A stretch of 64,000 nt of DNA from Antedon bifida (Eukaryota > Echinodermata > Crinoidea > Comatulida > Antedonidae): contig OY727093.1 of assembly GCA_963402885.1 (NCBI GenBank), positions 6,521,501 to 6,585,500 on the forward strand, written 5' to 3'. The notes below the pieces were generated by a model, which had not been told where the DNA came from, did not search any database, and worked only from the letters and a program-made list of their open reading frames with translations. Shown piece after piece: positions 12,123 through 28,740 of this stretch. How positions within the stretch are numbered: the first letter of the stretch is position 1; each line of letters opens with the position of its first letter. The position numbers and the translations under genes were made by a program.

Positions 12123-15100
12123 TAGATGAGTGGAAATAGACTTTTCAGTCAAACAAATTGCAACAGTTTGTTTTTTTGCTGAAACATGCTCAACTATATG
12201 TAGATATTATCATATCCAAAATCTACCCTGATCTGCCCACTATAAATTACCTAATTTGCATAAAATCAAAATGGCTGCCATTTTACAACTTTGATCCCAA
12301 TTATCTCTTAAACCATAAAGAATTTGGTATAAGAATGTATTGAACACAAATATAAACATGACCCCAAATATTCAGAATAATATATTTGAATTGTCTTTGG
12401 GGTCAAGGTCAAAGGTAATTCCAGTATGACATCTAAAATATGCTAATTATCTCTTAATCCATTAGGTATTTTGAATAACAATGTACAAGTACAAATATAA
12501 ACATGACCCTTAAGATTCAGAATAGCACATTTGATTTTTCATCTTACCCTGGGGTCATTGGGTCAAAGGTCACAATATAAAAGCATTCAAATTATCCTTT
12601 AAATCAATTTGCATAGTAGTCTTACTACTACTAAAAACATAGCATATACAGTACAGACATTGCAACAGATTGATGTCTGCACACTGCGCCCACACCCCTC
12701 CCACCCAGAGATTACTATGTAAATGATTTTACAAGTACAAATATAAATGTGACCCTAAAGATTCAAAATAATGTATTTGATTTGTCTTTAGGGTCAAGGT
12801 CAAAGGTCATTCCAGTATAACCTCTAAAATATGCTAATTATCTCTATAATCTATCCATTAAATATTTTGAATAAGAATGTATAACTATAGTACAAATATA
12901 AACATGACCCTAAAGGTTTAGAATAATGTAATTGAGTTGTATTAGAGTTCAAGGTTTAAAAGGTCATCTAATTACACTATATAAAATTTGAAAATAACTC
13001 TCAAAACATCAGGTATTTTTAACAAGAATGTATTTAAAATAAATATGACCCTAAATATTCAGAATAAATGCAATGGATTTGTATATGGGGTCAAAGTCAA
13101 ATGTCATCTAATTATGCCATATAAAATATGCTAATTATCTCTCAAAACATCAGGTATTTTGAACAAGAATGTATTTAATAGAAATAAAAGTGCAGTTTGT
13201 ATTCATATATTATTTAAATACCCTTAGTGTAAACATTTTAAAGTGTTACTGTTACTGTTAATACCAATCTGACCCTCATGTCTCAATACTTTTCAGCTAA
13301 CAAACTTTCTCTTAACCACAAAAAATGTAACTTCATCCTGTTTGGGACCCCTCAGAAAATTAAAAACATTGATACTGCAAACTATAACATTTCTATTAAC
13401 AATCATGATATTCTGTCAGTCCAATCTGCTACATTTTTAGGAGTTCATCTAGACAGTCGACTTTCATGAAAAAATCACATCAATTTTGTTGAGAATAAAA
13501 TTTCCAAAAGTCTAGGCATCATCACTAGACTTTCTTCTTTTTTACCCCCTAACATTCTTCGTATTCTTTACTGCTCACTTATCCTGTATATTGCAATATT
13601 GTCTGGTGCAACTCTTATACTCTTCAAAAAAAAGGCCATCAGGGTTATATCTGGCGCCCCACCCCTGTCTCATTCATCTCATCTTTTTTCTAAGCTTCAT
13701 CTTCTCAAAGTCTTTGATATCAATCTAACCCAACCAGGCTCTTTCATCTTTTCTTCTATTAATTCTAACCTTCCCAAATATCTTTGCTCTATGTTCACTC
13801 CTAATTCTTCAATTCATTATCATCATACCCGTATTAGTTCAAAATTACATGTTCCAACCCATAAAACCAACCACTTTCAACACAACATTAGGTATTCCGG
13901 ACCCACTTTTTGGAACGATCTGCCACTCCCCATCTTAAACTCTGTTTCTAGTAAATCATTTTTATCTAAACTTAAAAGTCACCTTATTTCCAAATATTAA
14001 CTATTCTTCGGTCAATTTTTTATTTATTTATTATTTATATTTAAAAAAATTTTTATTGTCTGTGTCAGTAATAGGTAGTCCTCCAAAATGTGTTTTTCAT
14101 CTTTCTGGGCTAATACCTTCTTCTTTCGAAATTTTGTTCATTGAAATCAATTTTGTATATGAAAGGAGAAAATAAATGTTGCTTTGAATTGAATTGAAAG
14201 TATCAGTATATATTAGGATTAAGTAACAGTATTTATTAATACTTTTATTAGCAAAATGATGCTTTAATCCAGAATGTAATGAATACAGTAAGACAGTAAT
14301 TCATTGTGATACTTACTAAAGTATACTTTAAGAAAATTGGTCCAGAGTATGGCAAAAACATCTTAAAAATAAGTCCATTGACGATCGAGTCCCACCCAAG
14401 AATTATTTAGAAATGTTTGTGACCAATGTTTCAGAAATGTAAGCTTCGTAGGCCTACTAAAGTAGGTAGGCCTATTAAAGTAGGTAAGCCTAAATGTAAA
14501 AGTAATGTATTATCAGAATAAGATATACTGTATGGTATAAAGTAAATGACCTACTGATCTTATGTAAATTTAGTAGTTATAATATTCAATTTTTTTTAAA
14601 AATGTTTAAGGTAAAATCATTGACCTAGTAATCTCTGGGTGGGAGGGGTGTGGGCGCAGTGTGCAGACATCAATCTGCTGCAATGTCTGTACTGTATTTG
14701 CTATGTTTTTAGTAGTTGTAAGACTACTATGCAAATTGATTTAAAGGATAATTTGAATGTTTTTATATTGTGACCTTTGACCCAGTGACCCCAGGATGAA
14801 AAATCAAATGTGCTATTCTGAATCTTAAGAGTCATGTTTATATTTGTACTTGTACAGTCTTATTCAAAATACCTATTGGATTAGGAGATATTAGCATATT
14901 TTAGATGACCTACTGGAATGACCTTTGACCTTGACCCCAAAGACAAATCAAATACATTATTCTGAATCTTTGGGGACATGTTTATATTCGTGTTTAATAC
15001 ATTCTTATACCAATTTCTTTATGGTTTAAGAGATAATTGGGATGAAAGTTGTCAAATGGCAGCCATTTTGATTTTATGCAAATTAGGTAATTTATAATGG

Positions 15101-15224
15101 GCAGATCAGGGTAGATTTTGGATATGATAATATCTACATATAGTTGAGCATGTTTCAGCAAAAAAACAAACTGTTGCAATTTGTTTGACTCAACGCCTAT
15201 TTTTCATCTATTTCCACTCATCTA
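12123..15224. mobile_element. 3.1-kb fold-back element with ~610-bp inverted arms
   Basis: The left arm (12123-12732) is inverted with high identity as the right arm (14612-15224). The outermost word TAGATGAGTGGAAATAG occurs at 12123-12139 and inverted at 15208-15224. Each arm has the same 61-residue spurious frame in opposite orientation. The left arm and adjoining DNA (about 12345-13180) hold about five degenerate ~150-bp tandem units with words like GGTCAAGGTCAAAGGTCA and ATGCTAATTATCTCT. A truncated LINE sits in the middle. The TA bases at both ends could be a TA target duplication (inference). No transposase is seen, so the element is non-autonomous. Confidence 0.75.
13190..14200 (+). 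pseudogene. 5'-truncated, broken LINE reverse transcriptase (CR1/L2/Rex-like C-terminus)
   Basis: The frames at 13278-13469 and 13599-14000 join around a stop at 13467-13469 and a small deletion near 13600. They give the end of a non-LTR reverse transcriptase: NKLSLNHKKCNFILFG, then AIRVISGAP, then the typical tail IRYSGPTFWNDLP...SFLSKLKSHL. Known family: these tails close ORF2 of CR1-group LINEs. The 3' end near 14190 carries a (TTGAA)n-like tail. The palm catalytic motifs are missing, so it is a dead 5' truncation, inserted between the arms of the fold-back element. Confidence 0.85.
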
Positions 15225-15918
15225 TTGTGGTTATTATCAATGTCCCGGAGCTATCCTTTAACAATAGAGCCCATCCCCAATTTTATACAGCAGACCTAGA
15301 TAAAAAGATAAGACTGATTTAGCCAACAATTGAGCGACAAAGCCGGGTTAAACTTTCAACCTGTACACATTACACTTACTGTACCATGTTGTCTGCGTTG
15401 ACAATAACACATTTTGTTATTATTCCACATAACAATAAAAGTGTAATGACATGGCTTACAGCCTCATGGGAAAATTAAGTTCAATAACAAGTTTCGATAG
15501 AAATTGAGCGTTTCAATGAAATGCTTGTCACGCCATAATAATCTTTGTTGTTGATTAGTATTACCTTGATCTATAGGCTTGTCTTTAAATGCTAACATTG
15601 TATTATCCATTCAACACTAGAACAGATATAACAATAATCATAATATTCATAACGGGAACGGAAGGATCACAATCCATGGATTAGTTTTATAATATATTAA
15701 GATCTGCTAACACAGCCTACGCAAATATTGAGGATTTTAATTGTAGTGGGCCTACGAAAGTTGATAAAACTATCTGCGCGCCCCTGGATTTATACTCCCA
15801 TCTTTAAAAAAAAAAGAAAAAGATTTAGGCCTGTAAACATATAGAGTTGAATCACAACAATAAAATTTAATAATTTTGAATGAGAACCTGTTAACAAAAC
15901 AGCATAACTATACTGCTA
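15225..15918. other. Intergenic stretch without recognised features
   Basis: AT-rich sequence between the fold-back element and the first GGTC-type repeat. No gene, clear repeat or RNA gene was recognised. Confidence 0.5.
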
Positions 15919-15939
15919 TTGCTGCAACATGTGTTTTGC

Positions 15940-16275
15940 AGTCGTGTGCGTGCAACGCGACTCTACAGCTCACTATGTTGGTCGGTTGGTCGGTCGGATG
16001 ATCGGTCGATCGGTTGGTCGGTCGGTCGGATGATCGGTCGGTCGGTTGGTCGGTCGGTAAACACTAACTCAAATTTGAGCACGCGACTGCAGCCATGTAT
16101 ATCTAAAAAAAGTACTGTTCTCTAAAAATGTATACAAAAACATGACACACGCAAAAGTACGGGTGAAACAAACTACAGCTCACTATCTATGTCGGTCGGT
16201 TGGTCGGATGGTCGGTCGGTTGGTCGGTAGGTAAACAATAACTCAAATTTGAGCACGCGACTGCAGCCATGTGTA
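15940..16275. repeat. Two GGTC-core repeat elements in tandem
   Basis: Each unit has a left part with GACTCTACAGCTCACTATGT or a shorter form of it, then a core of repeated GGTCGGT(T/C) and GGATGATC words, then GGTAAACA(C/A)TAACT, and ends with GAGCACGCGACTGCAGCCATG. The first covers about 15940-16105 and the second 16165-16275. GTCGCGTGC-like and GCACGCGAC ends look like short inverted termini. It lies 90 bp upstream of the first esterase gene. Related copies are at 16850-16945, 38790-38860, 39275-39355 and 39590-39625. Confidence 0.75.
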
Positions 16276-16365
16276 TGGCCTTGTTAGAAAATAGAATCAT
16301 TCAACCATTCAATCATTCATAACGGTATGAAATTGTGAATCTCGAAAAATTCAGTTGCAGTTCTA

Positions 16366-19300
16366 ATGATCAAGATGAAAGTCCATATATTGTGTCGTCT
16401 ACTGCTTGTTGTAGTTGGAGTTATGGGTTTGTACGACGGATACCCACGAGTAACCACTACAAATGGTGATATTTTTGGTGAAAGAATATATTATTCTGAA
16501 GATCAATATTTAAACTACAGTGGTTATTTCAACCACTTTAAAGGTATTCCTTATGCTAAGCCTCCAGTTGGTGACCTTCGTTTTCGTCCTCCTGAACCAG
16601 CAGAACCATGGTCAGAATCAACCTACAATGCAACTTACTACAGAAATGCATGTACTCAACGAATGGGGGTGGGTAATGAAGAATCACTAGCTGAAGATTG
16701 TTTGTACCTCAATGTACTGGTACCAGAGAATGTAAGTTTATCAATTGTTCTGGCAATCCGATATAATATCTTTCTATGGTAAATATAGTATGCACGCTTT
16801 CCCCTTATCTCAAGAAAATTAGAAATAAAAAGAGAACAAGGCCATATACATGGCTGCAGTCGCGTGCTCAAGTTAGTGTTTACCGACCGACCAACCGACC
16901 GACATAGTGAGTTGTAGAGTCGCGTTGCACGCACGCGACCAAAAAAGAGAATGTTCGATAGTGCTAAAGCTTCGTTCCCACTTCTTGGACGCAACGTAAT
17001 GACGTAAGCGCGCATAATCACGACGCAATGAATCACTCGAACTGTCGCTTGTGATTTGTAAAGTCACTTGCGTTATAACCTACGTAGTTGCTTCGTTTTT
17101 AGTGAGAACCAAACTTTAGAATCTTCAGAAATCTCAAAGGTCGCAGAAACAATTAAAAAGATTTACGAAAACTAAAGAATATACTATTAGGCCTATTCTG
17201 TATACAATTGAGATGTTCAAAAAGGGTAGACCAAAGACATACAAACAATGTCTGATTCATGTTTTTTGTGTGTTTAAAGCTAACTGATGCCGCAACAGTC
17301 TTGGTTTGGATTCATGGTGGGCAATATAGGTTTGGAAGCGGTTCTGATCTTAGGTACTATGGCGTTCCATTAGTAGCAGCGGCTGGAGGTGACGTCGTCT
17401 ACGTCACAATGAACTACAGATTAGGTGTTATGGGATTCCAAACTACGGGTATGTATACCATCATTATCAGGTAAATTACTTAGACACCACTCAAATCCAC
17501 TTGTCTATTCGACAAGACCTATATCAATGAGTCGTTGCGAATAGTAATTGTTGATCCTGTTTAAATTATCAACATTTTCCAAATATATAATGTGGAGCTT
17601 TAGAGTGTAGTATTTATATTCAAATATACATTCATATTTCTATGCTATAAAGGGGATGACGTGTCTCCAGGTAACTACGGCCTAATGGATCAACGCATGG
17701 CATTGGAATGGATTCAAGAAAATATCAAAGGTATAATATTTATTCGGCAAGTTAAAAATGTACATAACAATTTTTTTTCACAAACTAAAAATAGAAACAG
17801 ATTATGGGATAAACACATAGAAACCTACATGCAATTATGAACATGCTTGTCACGATACAATGTTTGCGCCAACAAAATCGCATTGTAACGGTAAATATTA
17901 TTATGAACAACTTTGCAAAAATATTAAATCACTGATTTATAAGCAGCTTAATAGACAATGTATACCATGAACAACAACTTCAAAATAATATCGCAATACC
18001 TGAGTATATTGTTGTGAACACAATGATACAAAAAGTAAAACGCGAAAGAGCGTAACAAGGTCTAGGACGTCTATGCAAAACTTTAGAAAACCATTATACA
18101 GTATGAATTGTCGCATTGAGGCAAGATAGAATGGGATTACATTAGTAGACATAATATTTAATACGTATTTATTTTCTAAATTTAACACCCACGAGATAGT
18201 CTTGTTATAAAATACATGCAAGCAATCGCCTGGATCTAGAATCCACGAAAGAAAAGTGTCACGGAATAAGTGAAGTGCGAACGCACTCCATGTCCCGGCA
18301 TAGTACAAAATGAATTAAAATGACATAGTCTGTAGGTCTTAGGTTGAGCTCGAGCGTCCTAATATTTTATCTTACAGTTTTTGGTGGTGACCCTGAGAAA
18401 GTAACAATATTTGGTCTAAGCACAGGATCAGGCAGTATAACCGCGCAGATATTGAACTCTCCAGAATCAGATCTCTTTCAAAGAGTAATACTACAGGTAG
18501 GCACATGTGGATGATTTTCGTATAAAGTAACTCACGTAGTAGAATTGTAAAAAAACAGTTGACCATAATACATATGTCACACTACCGTAATCGTACTTAA
18601 AAGATCCATATATCTAGTTGTACTTCAAACATAAAAACAAGAAAAGATTCTCCCTGATGACACCTGACATCACATAACATGCACAGTTTTTTTTTGTAAA
18701 ATCGAAAATGTACATTAGTAGGCATAATGAAGGATTTAAATAACACAAACGAAATGTTTTGAACGTTTGATCAACATTTTTCATAGAGTGGTTCAGTTTT
18801 TGACTCGTCCACACTGATAGAACTCAACATATCACGTGCTATTGACGTTAATAAACAAGTAGCTTCCATATTAGGATGTGAGACCGAGTCGTCAACATTG
18901 ATGGTTGCTTGTATGCGCAATGCCAGTGTAAACGATATACTAGAGGCAGAATATGAGGTGAGCTATAAGTACAAGTTTAACTACTAGAATATTTCACTGG
19001 TGGCGTAATTAGATTATGTAAAAACGCACTGACAGTGACATCAAGACGCACTTCAACTACATGGTAAAACCCGTTTCGTATATTCTGCTATCTTCTGATA
19101 GAATCATCTTTTAATTGAGATTTGAAGGGAGTTTTAAGCTCTATCTACGCTATTAAACTAGTTTAACAAAAAATTGTGATGTGCCCAAATATGGTAGTGA
19201 TAATATGTCATAAATGGGCATATCAATTGTTTTCTGTCACATAAATGTTGATAGTGTAGACAGAGCTTTATACAGTATGTAATATTTTATTTATTTTTAA

Positions 19301-20595
19301 AGGTTGAGGAACGTTATGCATCCCCTCGGTCAAGCACTATTCTATTTTATCCAGTAATTGACGGGAAGTTTATTCCTGACACACCGGATAATCTCATAAA
19401 AAGAGGAGATTTTAAGAAAGTTGACGTGATTCTTGGCGTCAATGAGGATGAAGCTGGTACATGGTTGTCTCGAGTCTTTGAAGCAGAAACACTATCTATG
19501 GAAGAACCGCCACTTTTGAATAAAACTTATTTCACTGATCTCTTGAAAGATGTCTATGGAAATGGAAACATGCTTTATATAGATTCAATTGAACAGGAAT
19601 ACACAGATTGGGAGTATGCGGATGACCCATACTATAATTACATTGACCCTTGGGTAAGAGTCAATTCCGATGCGTTGTATCATTGTCCAATTGATGTTAC
19701 AGCTCGGGTGTTTGCTGAAGCTGGACAAAGTGTCTTCCGATATGTAAATACCCATATCCCGTCAATCTATGTAGGACCCAGAACGCTTGCCCCAGAATGG
19801 CATGGTGTAACACATTTCCAAGAGGCAGCGTTCGTTTTTGGATTGCATTTTAATCCACTAATTGATTTCAACAATACAGAAGAAGAAAGAATGATGTCGG
19901 TGAAGGTCATGCGCTACTGGACAAACTTTGCAAAAACAGGGTAATAATTTAATTTTATCAGTTTAACCGAAACATCTACAATATTTAGGAGAAAATAAAT
20001 TAAACATTAATTGATTTATTTTTGTAGTAATCCAAATACGGCAGAACCAAACGTGACAAACGTAGCAGAACCATGGCCTCTGTTTACCGTTCCAGGCTTG
20101 GAATATAAAGAGTTGTCACCAGAAATGCAGAACAATCGAGCCTATGATGCCAGAGAATGCTCCTTCTGGGCCAATTACGTGCCAAAGCTATTACTTTATA
20201 CAGGTAAAATATCAAAAGGCACATAGGGCCTATTTTTTTTCGACAGCCTAAAGAGACAACACGCCATTTTCCTCCATGTAACAAACGATAGTTATAGATA
20301 CAAACAAATCTGCCAACTCGGTATGTAAATCAACATGCACCATGGAAAGAAAGACGTCGTATCAGCTAGTAAATTACAAATGTATCTAATAATGATTTTT
20401 ATCATTTCACATATCCATATAAAGCAATTACGTGTGTACGGTGATAAGGCCTCATATTTTATTTTTTCATTTGCAGAAGATCTTTCAGAATTGGAAGAGG
20501 ACTGGAGAAACAGTTATTATGACTGGAAGGACGAATTGGACGAATGGCAGACATCCTTCGATGAATACAAAGCCGCGACCGAACCATGTAATTAG
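16366..20595 (+). CDS. Cholinesterase-like secreted carboxylesterase A with T-type C-terminal tail
   Basis: Exons: 16366-16731, 17280-17448, 17653-17730, 18378-18496, 18787-18957, 19303-19940, 20028-20203 and 20477-20595. They splice in phase to 611 residues. A signal peptide of about 22-25 residues precedes an alpha/beta-hydrolase of the type-B carboxylesterase/cholinesterase family. The triad is visible: Ser in GLSTG (exon 4), Glu in NEDEAG and His in GVTHF (exon 6). The six disulfide cysteines are present. [10 protein letters not shown] is strongly cholinesterase-like. Differences: the oxyanion motif reads HGGQY (Gln for the second catalytic Gly), the residue after the Ser is Thr, and the first Cys loop is short and lacks the choline-site Trp. 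The last exon has W-x6-W-x6-W-x3-F-x2-Y and a Cys near the end, as in AChE-T tails that bind ColQ or PRiMA. The substrate is uncertain. It has a tandem paralogue downstream. Confidence 0.92.
16850..16945 (-). repeat. GGTC-core repeat element, inverted copy
   Basis: It reads on the minus strand as the family seen at 15940-16275: GACTCTACAACTCACTATGT, GGTCGGT words, AAACACTAACTTGAGCACGC, with the GTCGCG ends. It lies in intron 1 of esterase gene A. Confidence 0.7.
16967..17118. mobile_element. MITE with AAAGCTT...ACCAAACTTT ends
   Basis: About 150 bp with terminal inverted repeats: AAAGCTTCGTTCCCACT on the left and AGTGAGAACCAAACTTT on the right. ACGCAACG-type words lie inside. A related left end, AAAGCTTGGTTCACACTAGGA, begins at 57041. 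A degraded relative may lie at about 1010-1175. It sits in intron 1 of esterase gene A. Confidence 0.65.
19135..19269. mobile_element. MITE, AAGCTCTGTCTACAC family, copy 1
   Basis: The ends are inverted: AAGCTCTATCTACGCTAT on the left and ATAGTGTAGACAGAGCTT on the right. The core has GTGATGTGCCCAAATATGG and its partial inverse. It lies in intron 5 of esterase gene A. Related copies are at 25072-25183 and 57198-57325. Confidence 0.7.
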
Positions 20596-25933
<5,338 letters not shown>

Positions 25934-27658
25934 ATATCTATTTTTTAAAACGTTGTTGGCAAAATGATTAATCAATACACAGATGTTTTGTTAATAACTC
26001 GATTATTTATTAAGTTATTTAAGTGGTTTAGACATTTTACATCTGGATCTGGGCAGGAGCGCACTGTAGTATATACTTTGTCACTTTATTAGAATTTATT
26101 TATATTTGGATCGTTAATGTGTATTTTATTTATCCTTATGTACTGGATGTCTAAGAATGGATAAGCAATTAAGCCTGTGAGCTACAGCGATTTTAGTTGC
26201 TTTTGCTTATCCTTGCCTCCTTAGATTTCCACCTGTCTTATTTTTGTTACCTATGTTTTAAATGTATTTCGATTTTAAAGGGTAAATAAAGAATGAATGA
26301 ATGAATGAGTACATTTATTGCGTGTATAAATAATGTAATATTACAATAATAATTAATTGTAATATTGTCCATTTCAAATAGTACATTGTTGTGGTTAGGA
26401 ACAGTTCCAGTGTCAAAAAGAATTTTGAAAAGCACACACAAAAAGGAAATTATATTTTGTACTTTGGTTTCATGTTTTCAATTTCCTATTTATGGATAGG
26501 CGCCTGTTTGCAATGCCACGATATCATTGAATTCTGTTACGACGACGAAGAATCATACGATTTAGATTATAAGTTGGTTTTTTATATATCAAATCATATG
26601 CAATTTTACGTAAGTGGTGATATTTTGTTATTGTAGAATAGGCACAGTACGCCCCAGTGCAATGGTTGCTGTTTATGTACTAGTATTTTTTAATAATATT
26701 AGTAGAGGCCACAACTCACTGGGCCTAATATAATAATTATTAACATGTAGTTAGTAGTTATAAAACCGACGTTTAAGCTTGCTTGTTTCCAACTGTGTGT
26801 GTACAGAGGCATATTACTAAGTCTACACCCTAGAATATATTATTATGTAATCTCTGTACTTTTACCAACTATATTTGCCTTCAGCATGGATAAAATAAGT
26901 AGGACAGGCATCGGTATATGAAAGCCTAATCCTGCCACATGAATACAAATATAGATATGTAGAAATTTCGACCTAAATAAACGGCGGCACTGTATTTTTG
27001 TTTTGTTTTTTTTTTCGCGCCGCGCCTTAGGCAGTTATATTCAAGAGAACGGAAGAACTTGGGAAACTGTTTCAGGCGAAAGCTATTATAGCACTATGGC
27101 TTCGGGAATGGGAATTTGTATACTCGGAATGGTAATGCTCATGAGTGATTACATCTGAGGGAATTGAGAGAGATTGGAATGTTCCATTCATCGCCAAGCA
27201 ATACGTTTGTATTCTAAGCGTATATTAAATCTATTAAAATAGTACTATTGATAAATTTGCTGGTTTGTCTTCAACATTATAATGCTGTACGCGAGATGTT
27301 TAACCGGTTTTCAGCTATCAAAAACAATTTTTGTAGATTACTCACTTTTTATTTAAATAGTTTTAGAATACTTTTTACAGTTCTTTTATTTTTTATTAAA
27401 ACTTAAATGAACCGACATAAATAATTCAGTTTTGATTTTGGTTTCATTGATAACAAATAATTTATTTGACTTTAGTTACCACTTACTATAAAATAAGATA
27501 TACCAAAGTTACAGTAGTAATAAGCTAGCAGTACAACTCAATTGCCTGCGTTGCTTCGACACAAACAGTAAGTACTTTCTACTACCTTTATAGGCCTATA
27601 GTCACTAGAAAATTAAAATTAATAATACTGTACTATTATTTATATGTCTATAGAAAGA
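25934..27658. other. Spacer between the esterase pair and the sulfotransferase array
   Basis: It holds the 3'UTR of esterase B and a LINE-like 3' tail at about 26100-26312 ending in AATAAAGAATGAATGAATGA. A possible exon pair lies at 26500-27158 (separate entry). The upstream side of the first sulfotransferase copy follows. The remainder is AT-rich with no recognised feature. Confidence 0.5.
26500..27158 (+). other. Possible two-exon coding remnant, unknown
   Basis: An open segment at 26500-26609 starts after an AG and ends at a good donor (TTTTAC then GTAAGT). It encodes CLQCHDIIEFCYDDEESYDL, rich in Cys and acidic residues. A second open segment begins after CGCGCCTTAG at 27031. Read in phase 0 it stops at 27135; in another phase it stops at 27158. 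Neither product is recognised, no start codon is assignable, and both could be chance. Confidence 0.15.
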
Positions 27659-28559
27659 ATGGCTGATCAAGTTTGTGTAATCCTTTGGTGTATACCTCGT
27701 ACGGTGTATACCTCGTACAGTATCTACTGCCTTTTCAAAATGTATGAGCTACCTTGACAAAGCGCAAGTCATAAATGAGCCGTATTTGTCCGCGTACTCT
27801 GTTGGACCTGAACGATTTCCTCCATCAAAAGGTTTGGAAAAAGATGCAGACATGTTCATAAACAAATCAAATGCTGTAGCTTCAGAATACAGTGGTGGTT
27901 TTGAAGCAGACGTGGCAACCTAGAAGTATGTTAAAGAGAATATTTTGGAGGCTGAATATCCAGGCAAGAATGTGGTGTTTGTCAAAGACATGTCGCATAG
28001 CATCACATGGAAACTCCATATGCTGCCTAAAGGCTACCGACATGCATTCTTGATTCGTAATCCTGTCAAAGTGTTTCCTTCTTGGAAGAAAATGTTAAAC
28101 AATTTTCAAAAGGCACTTTCTTCAGAGTTCCGTTTGGAAAACAACAATAATAATGTTCCAAAAAAGTATGGTTTTGGTGAAAGTCTCGAACTGTATGAGC
28201 ATCTTGTAAAGACTGGAATCGAACCAGACCCGATAATTATAGATTCTTGTGATCTTTTGGAAAATCCAGAAATGATTTTAAGGGAGTTTTGCAAGCGCAC
28301 AGGAATTCAGTATGACGACAAATTATTGAATTGGGATACAGGAGAAGGTGTTCTACAGAAATGGAAGGCTAATAATGTATATTTAAAAGGTCATAAAGTA
28401 TTTGGTTATTATGACAAAGTGCTTGCGAGTGAGAGTTTTCACAAACCTAAACCGCCCGCTGATCGTGCGGAACTACCAGAAGATGTGAATGTCTGTATTG
28501 ACGCCGCATTGCCATACTATGAAAAAATGTATTCTCTACGTCTGTGTGGAGAAATTTAG
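27659..28559 (+). pseudogene. Sulfotransferase-like copy 1, disrupted
   Basis: The sequence is nearly the same as copy 3 (34624-35508), including ~180 bases of 3' flank. Two lesions break it. A 16-base tandem duplication (GGTGTATACCTCGTAC twice, about 27686-27717) lies inside the PAPS-binding loop and shifts the frame. A TAC-to-TAG change near 27921 stops it. The rest of the frame (27945-28559) is intact and keeps the 3'-phosphate motif RNPVKVFPSW, so inactivation is recent. The splice site before the ATG (CTATAG) resembles the active copies. Confidence 0.9.
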
Positions 28560-28740
28560 AAAAATAGATAAAGTGTCGTCCAATAAAGTATAAATAATTG
28601 ACTAACAACAAACGAGCATTGATCCTTCATAATATTCTCTATTCTAATATAAATAAGCCCAATAATATATAAGGAAAAGTGAACAAATAATTAAAGATTT
28701 TATCTAGAGAAAGGCTATTTAATACTAATAAGCAATATAT

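Noticed and set aside
12158-12343. Small conserved protein present twice in opposite orientation (also 14994-15179)
   Set aside because: It is conserved only because it lies in the two arms of the fold-back element; no coding signature.
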